This document shows, piece after piece, positions 43,325 through 53,199 of a stretch of 64,000 nucleotides of DNA. A program made the translations under genes and the position numbers. A model generated the notes under the pieces. It worked only from the letters and a program-made list of their open reading frames with translations, did not search any database and had not been told where the DNA came from. This DNA comes from an uncultured Collinsella sp. GTDB taxonomy: Bacteria; Actinomycetota; Coriobacteriia; Coriobacteriales; Coriobacteriaceae. The stretch's first letter is position 1; every line of letters starts with the position of its first letter. The stretch is taken from contig CAUESV010000005.1 of the NCBI GenBank assembly GCA_959020715.1, positions 1 to 64,000 on the forward strand. The letters are read 5' to 3'.

Positions 43325-45394
43325 ATGAATGCTCGGATTGATCATCGAATTTGCTGGCGAGCAATCGGCTTGGTGCTACTATCCGCCTCGCTCTCGGTTT
43401 TCGCCCCCGCGTTTTCTTGCACTGCTTATGCCGTGGAAGAGGGGGCGAATAACGATATCGTAGAGCGCGACTCGACGGAAGGGTCGGGTGCTTTTGTCGG
43501 CGGCGGTCTCGCTCAAGATTCCAACGATTATGCTGGCAAAACAGCGGAAGATTCGAATCCACAGGTTGTCGAAAGCCAAGACTCGTCGACGACGGAAAAA
43601 CTATCTGGATGGCAATGGGACGGTTTGTCCTGGTATTACTATCTTGACGACTGCCGTTTGACCGGAATGCAGAATGTTGACGGCTCGTTGTTTTATTTGG
43701 ACCCCGCTCGTGACGGCGCGATGAGTTGCGGCTGGATTTTTACTGACAATAAGTGGTATTACGCGAGTCCATCAGGCGCTTTGGCAAATGGTTGGCAGCT
43801 TATCGGAGGCCAATGGTACTGGTTTGACTCCCTTGACGGCTGTTCCATGGTTACTGGGCGACGTGTTATCGATGGGCATCCTTATCTTCTTGGAACCTAT
43901 GGACTGATTAATGGATGGTGTCTTGATAACGGTTTATGGTATTGGGGTAGCAATGGTGAAGTCTTAACCGGTTGGCTTCAAACTGGCAATAACTGGTATT
44001 GGCTTGATCCCGCCAATGATGGTGCTATGTCTAGGGGAATCGTTTCCGTTGGCTCATCACGTTATTATTTATCGGATTCCGGTGCAATGGCTGTTGGTTG
44101 GGCGTTTGATGGTACGGACTGGTATTACGCAGACGGTTCCGGCGCACTTGCGTCGGGCTGGCGTTCGGTGAACGGCGCTTGGTATTGGCTCGATATCGCA
44201 AATGACAATAGAATGGTTACCGGCTTTTTTTCCATCGGATCGAATCGGTATCATTTTTCTTCAACGGGAGCGCTGTCACTCGGCTGGTTTATGAGCGATG
44301 GAGACTGGTATTACGCTGAGCCATCTAATGCATCGGGTATTGTAAAGACGGGTTGGCTGAAGGACGGTAGCCAATACTATTATCTTGATCCTGCCGTCGA
44401 CGGCAAAATGCTGCTCGGGAATTTTTCTGTAAATGGGAAAAGCTATTATGCAAAAGGCTCAGGCGCTGTTGCTTGTCGTGAATGGGTAGATGTCCTTGAC
44501 TCGGTTCAGGATGGTCCGTCTAAGGCTTTTGCTGGTTCTGACTGCTCGTTGTGCGGAACATTGCGCAATGGGAAGTTATTTACTTCAAACGGCGATGGCG
44601 AATTGGTCGAAGCGCGCGGTTTCGTGACGCTTGGTGGCTGCATTTTCTATGCTGATCCGACTAATGGCTCCTTGAGCGTCGGCTGGCAGAACGTTAACGG
44701 AAAATGGTACTTCTTTGATGAGACCGCTGGCTATGCACGATCTGGCTGGCTGAGCAAGGATGGCTCCTGGTTCTATTTAGATCCATCTACTTACGTTATG
44801 AAAACCGGTTGGGTTGCCGTTAACGGATATTGGTATTACTTGAATTCGTCTGGTTATATGCAGACGGGATGGCTCAATTTGGGCGGCACCTGGTATTGGC
44901 TTGATGCTAGTGGGGCTATGGCTACTGGCTGGCGCGTTGTGGACGGATCCTGGAATTACTTCATGGCTAACGGCGCGTGGGTGTCAGACTATATGGACGC
45001 TAAAGCTCAAAGTTATTCAAGCAATACAAATTGGCTGATACTTGTCGATACGTCGCGTTGTATCACGAGCATCTACACTGGGTCATGGAATAATTGGTCC
45101 TTAAACCGTCGATATGTATGTTCGACGGGAAAAGCCAGTACGCCAACTGTGATAGGGGAGTACCAAGTCTACGGAAAGGGATACTCCTTTGGGCATGGAT
45201 ATACTTGCTATTACTACACACAGTTCTACGGTGATTATCTATTCCATTCTTCGCCCTACTACGTCAACAGTAACCGGGTGATGGATCCCACGATGGGCGT
45301 TCCATCCTCTGCAGGATGTGTGCGCCTTGAGATCCAGAACGCAAAATGGATTTACGATAACATACCTTATGGAACAAAGGTTGTTACCTATTGA
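43325..45394 (+). CDS. Choline-binding-repeat protein with C-terminal L,D-transpeptidase (YkuD)
   Basis: The 689-residue protein has a signal peptide (AIGLVLLSASLSVFAPAFS), an acidic/serine linker, and about 20 repeats at roughly 90-560. A YkuD-type domain of about 125 residues follows. Its catalytic Cys665 lies in PSSAGCVRLE and the upstream histidine in YLFHSSPYY; the usual SHGC becomes SAGC. L,D-transpeptidases form 3-3 crosslinks or attach proteins to peptidoglycan. ATG at 43325 gives a clean signal peptide and follows a G-rich GGGGG site; an in-frame TTG at 43283 is less likely. It lies 42 bp after the interrupted gene. Confidence 0.9.
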   Translation: MNARIDHRICWRAIGLVLLSASLSVFAPAFSCTAYAVEEGANNDIVERDSTEGSGAFVGGGLAQDSNDYAGKTAEDSNPQVVESQDSSTTEKLSGWQWDGLSWYYYLDDCRLTGMQNVDGSLFYLDPARDGAMSCGWIFTDNKWYYASPSGALANGWQLIGGQWYWFDSLDGCSMVTGRRVIDGHPYLLGTYGLINGWCLDNGLWYWGSNGEVLTGWLQTGNNWYWLDPANDGAMSRGIVSVGSSRYYLSDSGAMAVGWAFDGTDWYYADGSGALASGWRSVNGAWYWLDIANDNRMVTGFFSIGSNRYHFSSTGALSLGWFMSDGDWYYAEPSNASGIVKTGWLKDGSQYYYLDPAVDGKMLLGNFSVNGKSYYAKGSGAVACREWVDVLDSVQDGPSKAFAGSDCSLCGTLRNGKLFTSNGDGELVEARGFVTLGGCIFYADPTNGSLSVGWQNVNGKWYFFDETAGYARSGWLSKDGSWFYLDPSTYVMKTGWVAVNGYWYYLNSSGYMQTGWLNLGGTWYWLDASGAMATGWRVVDGSWNYFMANGAWVSDYMDAKAQSYSSNTNWLILVDTSRCITSIYTGSWNNWSLNRRYVCSTGKASTPTVIGEYQVYGKGYSFGHGYTCYYYTQFYGDYLFHSSPYYVNSNRVMDPTMGVPSSAGCVRLEIQNAKWIYDNIPYGTKVVTY

Positions 45395-45749
45395 TATTGG
45401 ACAAGTGTCTTTAAAGGTGGGAGAAAGACACTGATTCTTAAGGGACTCTTTTCCAATTGAGGTGCTTTGATTTGGCAAGCGGTTTCATGAGAAGGCAGTC
45501 ATAAACTGTATGCACTTCCGGTGCGCAGGATTTTAATTCTCTACGAGCTTCCTTTTCAGATTATTTTGAAAAGCCAACCATCTCGCTCCCTCTAGGGGGG
45601 CGAGATGTCGGTGTTGGTGTTAAAAATTACGGGAGCACCATTCAATTTGCCGCCATGTATTATCTAAAGGCCGAGCCTTCTCCTGTCTTTTTTGAGCGTA
45701 ATAAACAACACCTTAAATCTCTAATGATTGCTTTGCTAATCTTGAAAAC
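45395..45749. other. Intergenic region with two hairpins
   Basis: AGTGTCTTT (45404-45412) pairs with AAAGACACT (45424-45432), just after the L,D-transpeptidase stop. TCTCGCTCCC (45581-45590) pairs with GGGGGCGAGA (45596-45605). Neither is followed by a T run. The first may end the upstream transcript or protect its 3' end. The promoter of the glycan cluster should lie in the AT-rich second half, but I cannot fix it. Confidence 0.45.
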
Positions 45750-46715
45750 ATGACTTTGGGAGGATTTTTGGAAATAGAAAAGGGAAATGGTACAGGCGTA
45801 TGCGTACTTCTTTCAGCATATAAACCTGATCTTAAGTTTTTCGCCGCTCAACTTGATTCGATTGATGAACAAACGTTTCCGGTTACGCTTTTGGTCAGAA
45901 ATGACTGCCCCGAATCGGCCTCTTTAGAGGGGTTTATCCAAGAGCATATAAAGAAAAACGCCTATCGTTATTATCATGGCGATAAAAATCTCGGTTATGT
46001 CAAATCGTTCGAGGCACTACTCTCTTTGGCAGAAGGGGATTACGTAGTATTTTGCGATCAAGATGATATTTGGGAGCCTAACAGAGTTCAAGTTTCGCTC
46101 AACCATATGCTAGAAGAAGGCTCAATTCTTGATGTTTGCGATAGATCGGTAATCGACGAAAACGGAAACATGCTGGTAGAGAGCTACAGAAAAGCTCATC
46201 CAAATTCGCCTGAAGTAAATTGGTGCTCCGGAGAGGATATTACTATTCAGGCTGCAAGTGTATGCTACGGCATTGGTATGGCTCTCATGCTAGATGCGAG
46301 TGCTGCTAAGTCGATGATTCCCTTTCCGGAATCCACTGCACATGATTTGTGGTTGACATTGGGCTGCAGCGAACTGGGGAAGTGCAGTTTTACAACGACT
46401 CCCTTGGTTAAGTATCGTCGACATGGCGGGAATGAAACTGGATTCCTTGCGGGTGTTGCTTCAAAAGATGATTGGTATTTAACAAGAGTTAAAAACAGGG
46501 TTGATACAGCTAAGCAATTTGCCGAAAGATTTCCTGATTCACCGCACCTAAAGGAAATAATGGGGTTCGCCGATGCAAGAGAGCGACGCTCCATAATTGG
46601 CTTGCTTAAATATCGACGAGCTTGCCCGTCCATTGCTAAAGCTGAAATCGTTATGCGACTTGTACCGAATTGGCTGTTTCTTTTGATTTTAAACATGATT
46701 AAAGAAGCAAAATAG
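45750..46715 (+). CDS. Family 2 glycosyltransferase (rhamnosyltransferase-like)
   Basis: The 321-residue protein has VCVLLSAYKPDLKFFAAQLDSI, LLVRNDCPES and VVFCDQDDIWEP, the DQDD metal motif common in rhamnosyl- and WbbL-like transferases, then AHDLWLTLGCSELG in the acceptor half and a hydrophobic C-terminal patch, LVPNWLFLLILNMI. The sugar is not certain, though the linked rfb genes make rhamnose plausible. ATG at 45750 lacks a ribosome site; TTG at 45768 follows GGGAGG by four bases and may be the true start. It is the first gene of the 45.7-53.6 kb cluster. Confidence 0.87.
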   Translation: MTLGGFLEIEKGNGTGVCVLLSAYKPDLKFFAAQLDSIDEQTFPVTLLVRNDCPESASLEGFIQEHIKKNAYRYYHGDKNLGYVKSFEALLSLAEGDYVVFCDQDDIWEPNRVQVSLNHMLEEGSILDVCDRSVIDENGNMLVESYRKAHPNSPEVNWCSGEDITIQAASVCYGIGMALMLDASAAKSMIPFPESTAHDLWLTLGCSELGKCSFTTTPLVKYRRHGGNETGFLAGVASKDDWYLTRVKNRVDTAKQFAERFPDSPHLKEIMGFADARERRSIIGLLKYRRACPSIAKAEIVMRLVPNWLFLLILNMIKEAK

Positions 46716-46759
46716 CTTCGTATCCGAATCGCGACTTGTTCAGAAGGGCGCTTATATTT

Positions 46760-48004
46760 GTGGAAGCCACAGAGAAGACTCTTTCGATTAAACACAATAT
46801 GTTCTGGAATACCGTTGGCTCGTTGACGAATTTAGGCTGTCAATGGCTAATCACTATATTGGTCGTTCGACTGTCTGATGGATATAGTGCTGCTGGAATT
46901 TATTCCCTTGCTATGTCTATTTTCAACATGTTTTCTCAATTGGCCCAATACAGGATGTACACGGTACAAATTGCAGATGTTGAAAGGAAAAACTCTGCTG
47001 GTGAATACCTGACTTTTCGTTTCTTTACTACGTTTATGGCGTTTGCAATGTTGGCCGTCTATTCCATTGCGACGTGTCGTATTGATACGGTGCCTGCTGT
47101 TCTTTTGTATGCTCTCTATAAAACCGCCGGCTTAGTTATTGATGTCATGCATGCCAATGATCAGGTTGGCCATAGGATGGACTATATTGGGAAATCCCTC
47201 ATAATGCAGGGCATTGGTTCTCTCCTTTCGTTCATTGTTGTCTTTGGGCTGTTAAATAGCCTCGAAGGTGCATTGTTGCTAATGACGGTAGTGACTATAG
47301 GTATCGGTGTTATTTACGATTATCCGAGATCAAATCGAATCTCTGCAATCAAACTTGGAATTACCCAAGCGAAGGTCAGAGCTTTCCTATGTGGCTGTTT
47401 GCCCATCGTTCTGGGCGGCATTGCTGCTTCTGCGGCGCCGAATATTCCAAGGCAGTATTTATCTTATACATTCGGAGATTCTGCTCTAGGCATTTATGCA
47501 TCAGTTGCTGCTCCCGTGGCAATTATCCAAATGGGTGCGACGTATATCTATAATCCTTTATTAGGTTATTTAGTAGAGCGTTACTATTCTAGGGAAAAGT
47601 CCTTTTTTACGCTTATAGGTAAAATACTTGCCGGTATTTTATTTGTCGGCGTCATATCAGCAGTTGCGCTTTTCTTTTTCGGCAAATTATTGCTGTCTTT
47701 GTTTTATGGCGCTGGAATAGCCAAACATTCTGATCTCCTTCAGCCTATGTTGGCTTGTGCCTTTTTGACTGGCATTGCTTGGTTTGTCAACGATTTGCTG
47801 GTTTCTCTTGATAACTACCGAGGGGTATTTGTTGGCAGCATATTGTCCTTAATCAGTGCTGTTGCTGTCATGGCTCCCGCGCAAGTGTTGTTTGGCTTAA
47901 ATGGCCCTACTGTAACGGCGCTTATATCCAATGCTATTTGCCTTATTTATCAGTCTTTTGTTTTGGGGAAACAGACGCAAGAATGGTTTGGGGAAAAGAG
48001 ATAG
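46760..48004 (+). CDS. Polysaccharide flippase, Wzx/MATE superfamily
   Basis: The 414-residue protein has about twelve hydrophobic segments, e.g. WLITILVVRLSDGYSAAGIY, and the loop NMFSQLAQYRMYTVQI usual for lipid-linked-oligosaccharide flippases. It would move the undecaprenyl-linked glycan unit across the membrane. GTG at 46760 follows AAGGGC at about ten bases; a TTG further up is a weaker choice. It is followed 4 nt later by licD, so the repeat unit is probably modified or exported as one pathway. AT-rich codons. Confidence 0.85.
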   Translation: MEATEKTLSIKHNMFWNTVGSLTNLGCQWLITILVVRLSDGYSAAGIYSLAMSIFNMFSQLAQYRMYTVQIADVERKNSAGEYLTFRFFTTFMAFAMLAVYSIATCRIDTVPAVLLYALYKTAGLVIDVMHANDQVGHRMDYIGKSLIMQGIGSLLSFIVVFGLLNSLEGALLLMTVVTIGIGVIYDYPRSNRISAIKLGITQAKVRAFLCGCLPIVLGGIAASAAPNIPRQYLSYTFGDSALGIYASVAAPVAIIQMGATYIYNPLLGYLVERYYSREKSFFTLIGKILAGILFVGVISAVALFFFGKLLLSLFYGAGIAKHSDLLQPMLACAFLTGIAWFVNDLLVSLDNYRGVFVGSILSLISAVAVMAPAQVLFGLNGPTVTALISNAICLIYQSFVLGKQTQEWFGEKR

Positions 48005-48008
48005 GCCG

Positions 48009-48869
48009 ATGATGTCTAAAGCTCACGCGCTATTAAAGCTTCAAAACACTGAATTGGATATCCTTCAGGTTGTCGCTGCATTCTGCTCTAAGCACGGCAT
48101 CAGGTGGTGGCTTGATGGCGGAACATGTTTAGGAGCAATGCGTCATAGGGGGTTTATCCCTTGGGATGATGATATAGATATCGGAATGATGCGTTCAGAC
48201 TATGACCGCTTTTGCTCTTTAGCCGAGGATGGTTTACCGGAAGGATATTCGCTCCATACATCGCGGAATACTATTGGCTATGCTGCGATGTTTGCTAAGG
48301 TGTATCGCGATGAAACTCGCTTCGAGAATCAAGAGGCTCGAGAGGCTTCCAGTTCGATGGGTATTTTTGTCGACATCTTTCCATATGACCAGCTCTATAC
48401 AGATAAACGCCTTCGTGCAAAACAAGTCCGAACTGCATCAATTGCACAGAAAAGAGCCTATTTATATCACTCTTCTTCCATTGTTGTCCCTCATAAAGGG
48501 TTCCTTGGACAACTCGAGCAAATTGGTTGTTCTGCTATACACGTAGTGGAACGACTGGTTTCTCGAGGCGCATGCTCTTACCAGGATTTGTTCGACTCCT
48601 GTATTGCCGACTCAAATACGGGTGAGGTCTCTGATTATTGTCTGACGTTAAGCTGGCCGAATATGGCGCCAGTGCCTATTTCAGAGATTTTCCCTCTGAG
48701 CAGTGCGGTTTTCGAAGGCAGTGAATTCCCCGTTCCTCGTATGACGGATAAATATCTTACAACGATGTATGGCGAATGGAAGAAAATTCCGGAGCCGGAA
48801 AATCGACATACCCATCTTCCTCTTCTGCTTGACTTTGGGGATGGTGAAGTCTGGACTGCGCAGAATTAA
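48009..48869 (+). CDS. licD: LicD family phosphotransferase
   Basis: The 286-residue protein carries the LicD hallmark WWLDGGTCLGAMRHRG, then FIPWDDDIDIGMMRSDYDRF, with the DDDID metal-binding acidic cluster. LicD enzymes transfer phosphocholine from CDP-choline to surface glycans; some relatives transfer other phospho-groups. With the LicC-LicA fusion and LicB in the same window, phosphocholine is the likely substrate. The two start ATGs at 48009 and 48012 lie just after the flippase stop; no strong ribosome site is visible, so translation is probably coupled. Confidence 0.9.
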   Translation: MMSKAHALLKLQNTELDILQVVAAFCSKHGIRWWLDGGTCLGAMRHRGFIPWDDDIDIGMMRSDYDRFCSLAEDGLPEGYSLHTSRNTIGYAAMFAKVYRDETRFENQEAREASSSMGIFVDIFPYDQLYTDKRLRAKQVRTASIAQKRAYLYHSSSIVVPHKGFLGQLEQIGCSAIHVVERLVSRGACSYQDLFDSCIADSNTGEVSDYCLTLSWPNMAPVPISEIFPLSSAVFEGSEFPVPRMTDKYLTTMYGEWKKIPEPENRHTHLPLLLDFGDGEVWTAQN

Positions 48870-48902
48870 GGATATGAAATCTTTACCAGATGAGGTTATG
48901 TA

Positions 48903-50048
48903 ATGAGTTCTTCTATTTGTATTTTCACCCATCATTATCACCCGCAACTTAGTGGAATTGGTAATTTTGTCGATGGTCTCGCTCATGCCCTAGCTGCCCG
49001 CGGCGACAGGGTGGTTATCGTTACTAATGATTCAATGCGCGTAGGAGTCGGTCATTCAGTCGAAAACGGTCTCGAGATAATTCGGCTTCCATGTATTTCA
49101 TTGCTTGATGGAAGGCTTCCTCTTCCCAAAAAAACCGGCGATTATTACCGGCTCCTGCAAAGCCTTGATGATTATGAGTGGGACGGCGTACTTATCAACA
49201 CGAGGCTTTTCCCCCTCTCACTCGAAGGGCTGAAGTTTGCTGTGGATCATAACACTAGGGCCGTCGTTCTCGACCATGGTTCAGCGTATCTTTCTTTCAA
49301 TCAGCCATTCCTTGATTATTTTGTGCGCCGATATGAGGATTGGATTACTGATCGCGTAAAGACGTTTGAACCTGATTTCTATGGGATTTCTTCTAAAAGC
49401 GTTGAATGGCTTCAGCATTTTAATATCGGTGCAAAGGGCGTAATATCGAACTCAATCAATGCTTCAATTTATAGGAGCATCTCTTCGGGTAGAGATTTCC
49501 GATCAGAATTAGGTGTCCCTCAATCATCTTTAGTTGTGGCTTTTGTTGGGCGGTTTATTCCTGAAAAGGGAATTTATTCAATTATTGAGGCAGCTCGCGC
49601 AAAGGATATTACCAAGCGTGATATTTGTTTTGTTCTTGCAGGGGATGGTCCGCTGGCCAATGAAGTCAAGGAAGCCTGTTCGTCGAACTTGTTTTGGCTT
49701 GGGAGATGTAGCGCAGAGGACATTTCCTCCTTACTTCAGCAAGCAGATGTGCTTTGTCTTCCAACTCGGTCCGAAGGCTTTTCGACGGTACTTCTTGAGG
49801 CTTCAGCTTGCGGAACGCCTGCTGTGGTAACAGATGTGGGAGGCGCGCACGAGCTTATTCCAGATGATAGCTACGGCACGATAATTCAGTCCATGTCATC
49901 TGATGAGGTGGTTTCGGCATTATGCAGGCTTTTTGATGATCGAAAGCTGCTTTCTCTACAGTCTCGAAACTCTAGGGCCCTTGTTGAAAATCGATATAGC
50001 TGGGACGCCACTGCTATAGATGTCGAGAAGGCGTTTTGTATTTGCTAA
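48903..50048 (+). CDS. Family 4 glycosyltransferase
   Basis: The 381-residue GT-B enzyme has an N-terminal glycine loop, HHYHPQLSGIGNFVDGLAHAL, the nucleotide-sugar strand FVGRFIPEKGIYSIIEAA, and the C-terminal EX7E motif, PTRSEGFSTVLLEASACGTP. It transfers a hexose or similar sugar from a nucleotide sugar, donor unknown. No membrane segment is seen. It lies 33 bp after licD in the same operon. Confidence 0.92.
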   Translation: MSSSICIFTHHYHPQLSGIGNFVDGLAHALAARGDRVVIVTNDSMRVGVGHSVENGLEIIRLPCISLLDGRLPLPKKTGDYYRLLQSLDDYEWDGVLINTRLFPLSLEGLKFAVDHNTRAVVLDHGSAYLSFNQPFLDYFVRRYEDWITDRVKTFEPDFYGISSKSVEWLQHFNIGAKGVISNSINASIYRSISSGRDFRSELGVPQSSLVVAFVGRFIPEKGIYSIIEAARAKDITKRDICFVLAGDGPLANEVKEACSSNLFWLGRCSAEDISSLLQQADVLCLPTRSEGFSTVLLEASACGTPAVVTDVGGAHELIPDDSYGTIIQSMSSDEVVSALCRLFDDRKLLSLQSRNSRALVENRYSWDATAIDVEKAFCIC

Positions 50049-50160
50049 GTGATACTTGGCTGGCTTTTACTTAGCTTTTGAGTGAAGTTGGATCTAAGAC
50101 CCGAATTTGTTATTGTCGACTTATCCTATTCGATTTTGTCTTTAGTTGGAGATGCACGTT

Positions 50161-52137
50161 TTGAATAATCCTGCAATTAAGAAAAGCGAGTACGCGCTTG
50201 CCATCTTTGGGCTGGGACTTCTTTTGTTAGCTGTCGCGACATCATTGCACTATAAGAATTTAAATCTATTCATTCTTGAACTCTTTTGCGATGTCGTTGC
50301 TGTTGCGTGCTTATATTTGCAACCGAAATCACAGTCGAGCGGTGATGCTATTCGTCAGATAACCGTTCTCGTCGCGTCCAGTATCCTCAGCAGCTTTCTG
50401 CTAGTTTTCATCATATTGGCTGGCGCGAAGACGTTTGGCCCCTTCGGTCTTGGTGCATGGAATATCTCAGGTCTGGTTATATGCTTTCATTTAGTTTTAG
50501 CGTTCCAGGGAATTGAGCTTTGCTATGGCCTGATGAAGAGCTTCGTAACCTCGGTTAAGAAAACTGATGCTAAGAAGTGTTTCTTTTATTTGGCGGTTTT
50601 TGTTGGCTTTGCTGTTTTAATCGCTTTTATTGGCATTCCGCTCGATAAGTCAAAGACGGTGTTGTTCGCGTCTGCTTTGCCCATTACGGTTTTGATCGGA
50701 TTGATTGCTATTAATGGGGGCATTTCTTATCTGAAGCCCGAACTGTTCGCTTTCGCATGCATTGTCTCAATTGGTCTATCCGTAATTATTTGCTTTCCCG
50801 TTACAAATTTTTTGACATGGGATGATGAGGTCCACTATGGAAATGCAAACAGTTTTTCCTACCTCACAAATGCTGAAATAACAAATTCTGACCGAATGAT
50901 AGTCGAGCAGTTTTATATGGGGGACGGCTTTAGTTTGGATGCAGCTTTGGGTAAGTACCCAATAGATGAAACAAGAGAGTTTAACCGTGGCTCTGTTGAG
51001 CAATTGGTCAGAGAGGCTGATAAAAATGATTTAGCTGAAGGTATCGAACGTTTTAATTGTTTTGATAGTGTGGCTCTTTCTAAAATTGCCTATATTCCTT
51101 CATCTATCGGCCTTTGTTTGGGTCGCTTGCTTCATCTCCCATTCTCTATCAAATTTGCATTGGGTAAAATTTTTAATTTGTTTGCGTATGCAGTTATCTG
51201 CGGAATCGCAATTCGTATAGCCCCTTGCAGAAAATGTCTTTTCACTTGTATTGCGTTGTTCCCGTCTGCTGTGTTAATGGCAGCCAGTTACTCGTATGAT
51301 CCCTGTGTGATATCGTTCAGTTTGCTAGGAACAGCTCTTTTGTTGAAGATGCTTATTTCTGAAGAGGATATTTCTGCTAAAACGTTCTTCGCATTTCTAC
51401 TATCTTTTGCAATCGGGTTTGCAGCTAAAGCGATTTATTTTCCCTTATTTGGACTTGCGCTTTTAATTCCTGCAAATAAATATGTTTCAAGCAAGCAAAG
51501 ACGTATCTTGATTGGTACTGCTCTATTCGTTTGTGCCATTATGATCCTATCTTTCTTGACGCCATATTTCTCATCTGTCGTAAATAATATTTCTGATGCA
51601 CGTGGTGGCTCCGAAGTCTCTACGGCTGGTCAAACGACGGGAGTGCTTGCAAATCCAGTTGGAACTATAGCTGTAATCTCGAATTTCGTTTTTGGATCGA
51701 TGCTGACCCCGGCGTTTCTCAATTCAATATCAACGAATATGGCTTATCTTGGGGACGTGTCTAATCTGTTCCCATGGCTTTCGTATCTCCCCATCATGCT
51801 GTTTGAAGCTATTTGCATTATTGATAATGAAAAAGATACTAAAATAAAGCTTAGCCGTTGCGGAATTGTTTGGACTCTATTCCTGGTTCTTGCTACTTGC
51901 CACCTAGTTGCTTTGGCTCTATACATCGCTTTTACAGGAGTTGGAAGCCAGACAGTTGCGGGTGTCCAAGCGCGATATCTCATACCTTTGATAATACCTT
52001 TTGCCTGTCTATTGCTCAGGTTCCCTATTTACTGCGATGAGGAGGTGAAGGCTAAAGTTACAGCCTTTATGCTCGGGGCTCCATTTGCGCTGCTGTATTT
52101 TGTGATGTTCGAGCTTCTGTATATCCGTTTTTTCTAA
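50161..52137 (+). CDS. DUF2142-like polytopic membrane protein
   Basis: The 658-residue protein has about a dozen membrane segments with an extracytoplasmic-looking loop at about 210-290 (LTWDDEVHYGNANSFSYL), and MAASYSYDPCVISFSLLGTAL, the signature of DUF2142. Such proteins resemble GT-C glycosyltransferases that use lipid-linked sugars. As no separate polymerase is seen, it may polymerise or modify the glycan, but this is inference. TTG at 50161 follows GGAG by nine bases; in-frame ATG at 50152 and TTG at 50146 fit less well. It lies 112 bp after the GT4 gene. Confidence 0.78.
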   Translation: MNNPAIKKSEYALAIFGLGLLLLAVATSLHYKNLNLFILELFCDVVAVACLYLQPKSQSSGDAIRQITVLVASSILSSFLLVFIILAGAKTFGPFGLGAWNISGLVICFHLVLAFQGIELCYGLMKSFVTSVKKTDAKKCFFYLAVFVGFAVLIAFIGIPLDKSKTVLFASALPITVLIGLIAINGGISYLKPELFAFACIVSIGLSVIICFPVTNFLTWDDEVHYGNANSFSYLTNAEITNSDRMIVEQFYMGDGFSLDAALGKYPIDETREFNRGSVEQLVREADKNDLAEGIERFNCFDSVALSKIAYIPSSIGLCLGRLLHLPFSIKFALGKIFNLFAYAVICGIAIRIAPCRKCLFTCIALFPSAVLMAASYSYDPCVISFSLLGTALLLKMLISEEDISAKTFFAFLLSFAIGFAAKAIYFPLFGLALLIPANKYVSSKQRRILIGTALFVCAIMILSFLTPYFSSVVNNISDARGGSEVSTAGQTTGVLANPVGTIAVISNFVFGSMLTPAFLNSISTNMAYLGDVSNLFPWLSYLPIMLFEAICIIDNEKDTKIKLSRCGIVWTLFLVLATCHLVALALYIAFTGVGSQTVAGVQARYLIPLIIPFACLLLRFPIYCDEEVKAKVTAFMLGAPFALLYFVMFELLYIRFF

Positions 52138-52452
52138 ATTAGCGATATAGGTCATGGTTATAGTAGGAGTGGGCAATTAGTTGGATTCGATTGGATCGAA
52201 TGGGACGGCGTTGAGGGTTCGCTCAGGACATGCGCCCCGTATTTGAGGCAGAACTGCAAGGGGTCCTTTTCCTGCGGTGATGGATGGGGACTCCATGTGT
52301 GCCCTAGTTGAGCAAGCTAAATATCTAAGCTTGAGATGTAACTTCCTAATGGTTAGACAGGATACAGTAAACTTAAGTCTGAGTTAAGCTATGCGTTGGA
52401 CTGTAAGAGTCGCAAATTCTTTGGGCGTCGCTAAGAGCCAACTGTTTTTGGA
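52138..52452. other. Intergenic region, 315 bp, no gene
   Basis: I find no supportable frame. CTTAA/TTAAG can form a small hairpin near 52373-52389, and the stretch 52340-52400 is AT-rich and could hold the promoter of the next operon. No known polysaccharide leader motif is visible. Confidence 0.4.
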
Positions 52453-53199
52453 ATGGATGAATCTCGATTGTCTTTTACTTCAACGACATGTTCAAAAGGA
52501 CATCTGCGTGTTCTCGTAATAATTCCTGCCTATAACGAACAGGAGTGCATTCTCAATACCGTTGCAGCTATAAAAGCTGCGGGTTATGACTATGTCGTAA
52601 TCAACGACGGCTCACAAGATACAACGCTTGAGCTTTGTCGAGAGCATGGTATCAACATATTGGATTTGCCGCAGAACCTTGGTATCGGTGGAGCGGTCCA
52701 AGCGGGCCATAAATATGCCCAGAGATTTGGCTATGATATCGACATTCAGGTTGACGGCGATGGCCAACATGATCCTTCTTATATTCCTGAGCTTGTAAAG
52801 CTGATTGAGAGCGGTGCGAGTTTGGCGATAGGCTCTCGATTTCTGGTTGAGACTGATGGTTTTCAATCAACTTTTATGCGTCGTGTTGGAATCAGGTGGC
52901 TTTCATTTTTGCTCGAGTTGCTTACGGGTAAGGTGGTCACCGATCCCACTTCTGGCTTTAGGGCCTGCAATAAAGATGCTATCGACCTGTTCTGCAAGAG
53001 TTATCCTGATGACTACCCGGAGCCAGAGTCGATTGCTTTGGCTATGAAGCTTGGTCTTCCCGTTATGGAAGCGCCTGTAAAGATGAATGAGCGCCAAGGT
53101 GGACGTTCATCTATCGGGGGCTTCTCTTCCGTCTACTATATGGTCAAGGTTACGTTAGCCATTGTCCTTGTGTGCTGGGTTCATAGGGGAGACAAATAA
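52453..53199 (+). CDS. Family 2 glycosyltransferase, polyprenyl-phosphate type
   Basis: The 248-residue protein has VLVIIPAYNEQECI, VVINDGSQDTT, LGIGGAVQAGH and IQVDGDGQHDPSY, the typical core of DPM1/GtrB-like enzymes that charge a lipid phosphate with a sugar. Unlike GtrB it lacks C-terminal membrane pairs; instead the next gene is a small DUF2304 membrane protein whose start overlaps its stop by one base. The two probably work as one complex. It would supply a lipid-linked donor, perhaps for the DUF2142 protein. Confidence 0.9.
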   Translation: MDESRLSFTSTTCSKGHLRVLVIIPAYNEQECILNTVAAIKAAGYDYVVINDGSQDTTLELCREHGINILDLPQNLGIGGAVQAGHKYAQRFGYDIDIQVDGDGQHDPSYIPELVKLIESGASLAIGSRFLVETDGFQSTFMRRVGIRWLSFLLELLTGKVVTDPTSGFRACNKDAIDLFCKSYPDDYPEPESIALAMKLGLPVMEAPVKMNERQGGRSSIGGFSSVYYMVKVTLAIVLVCWVHRGDK

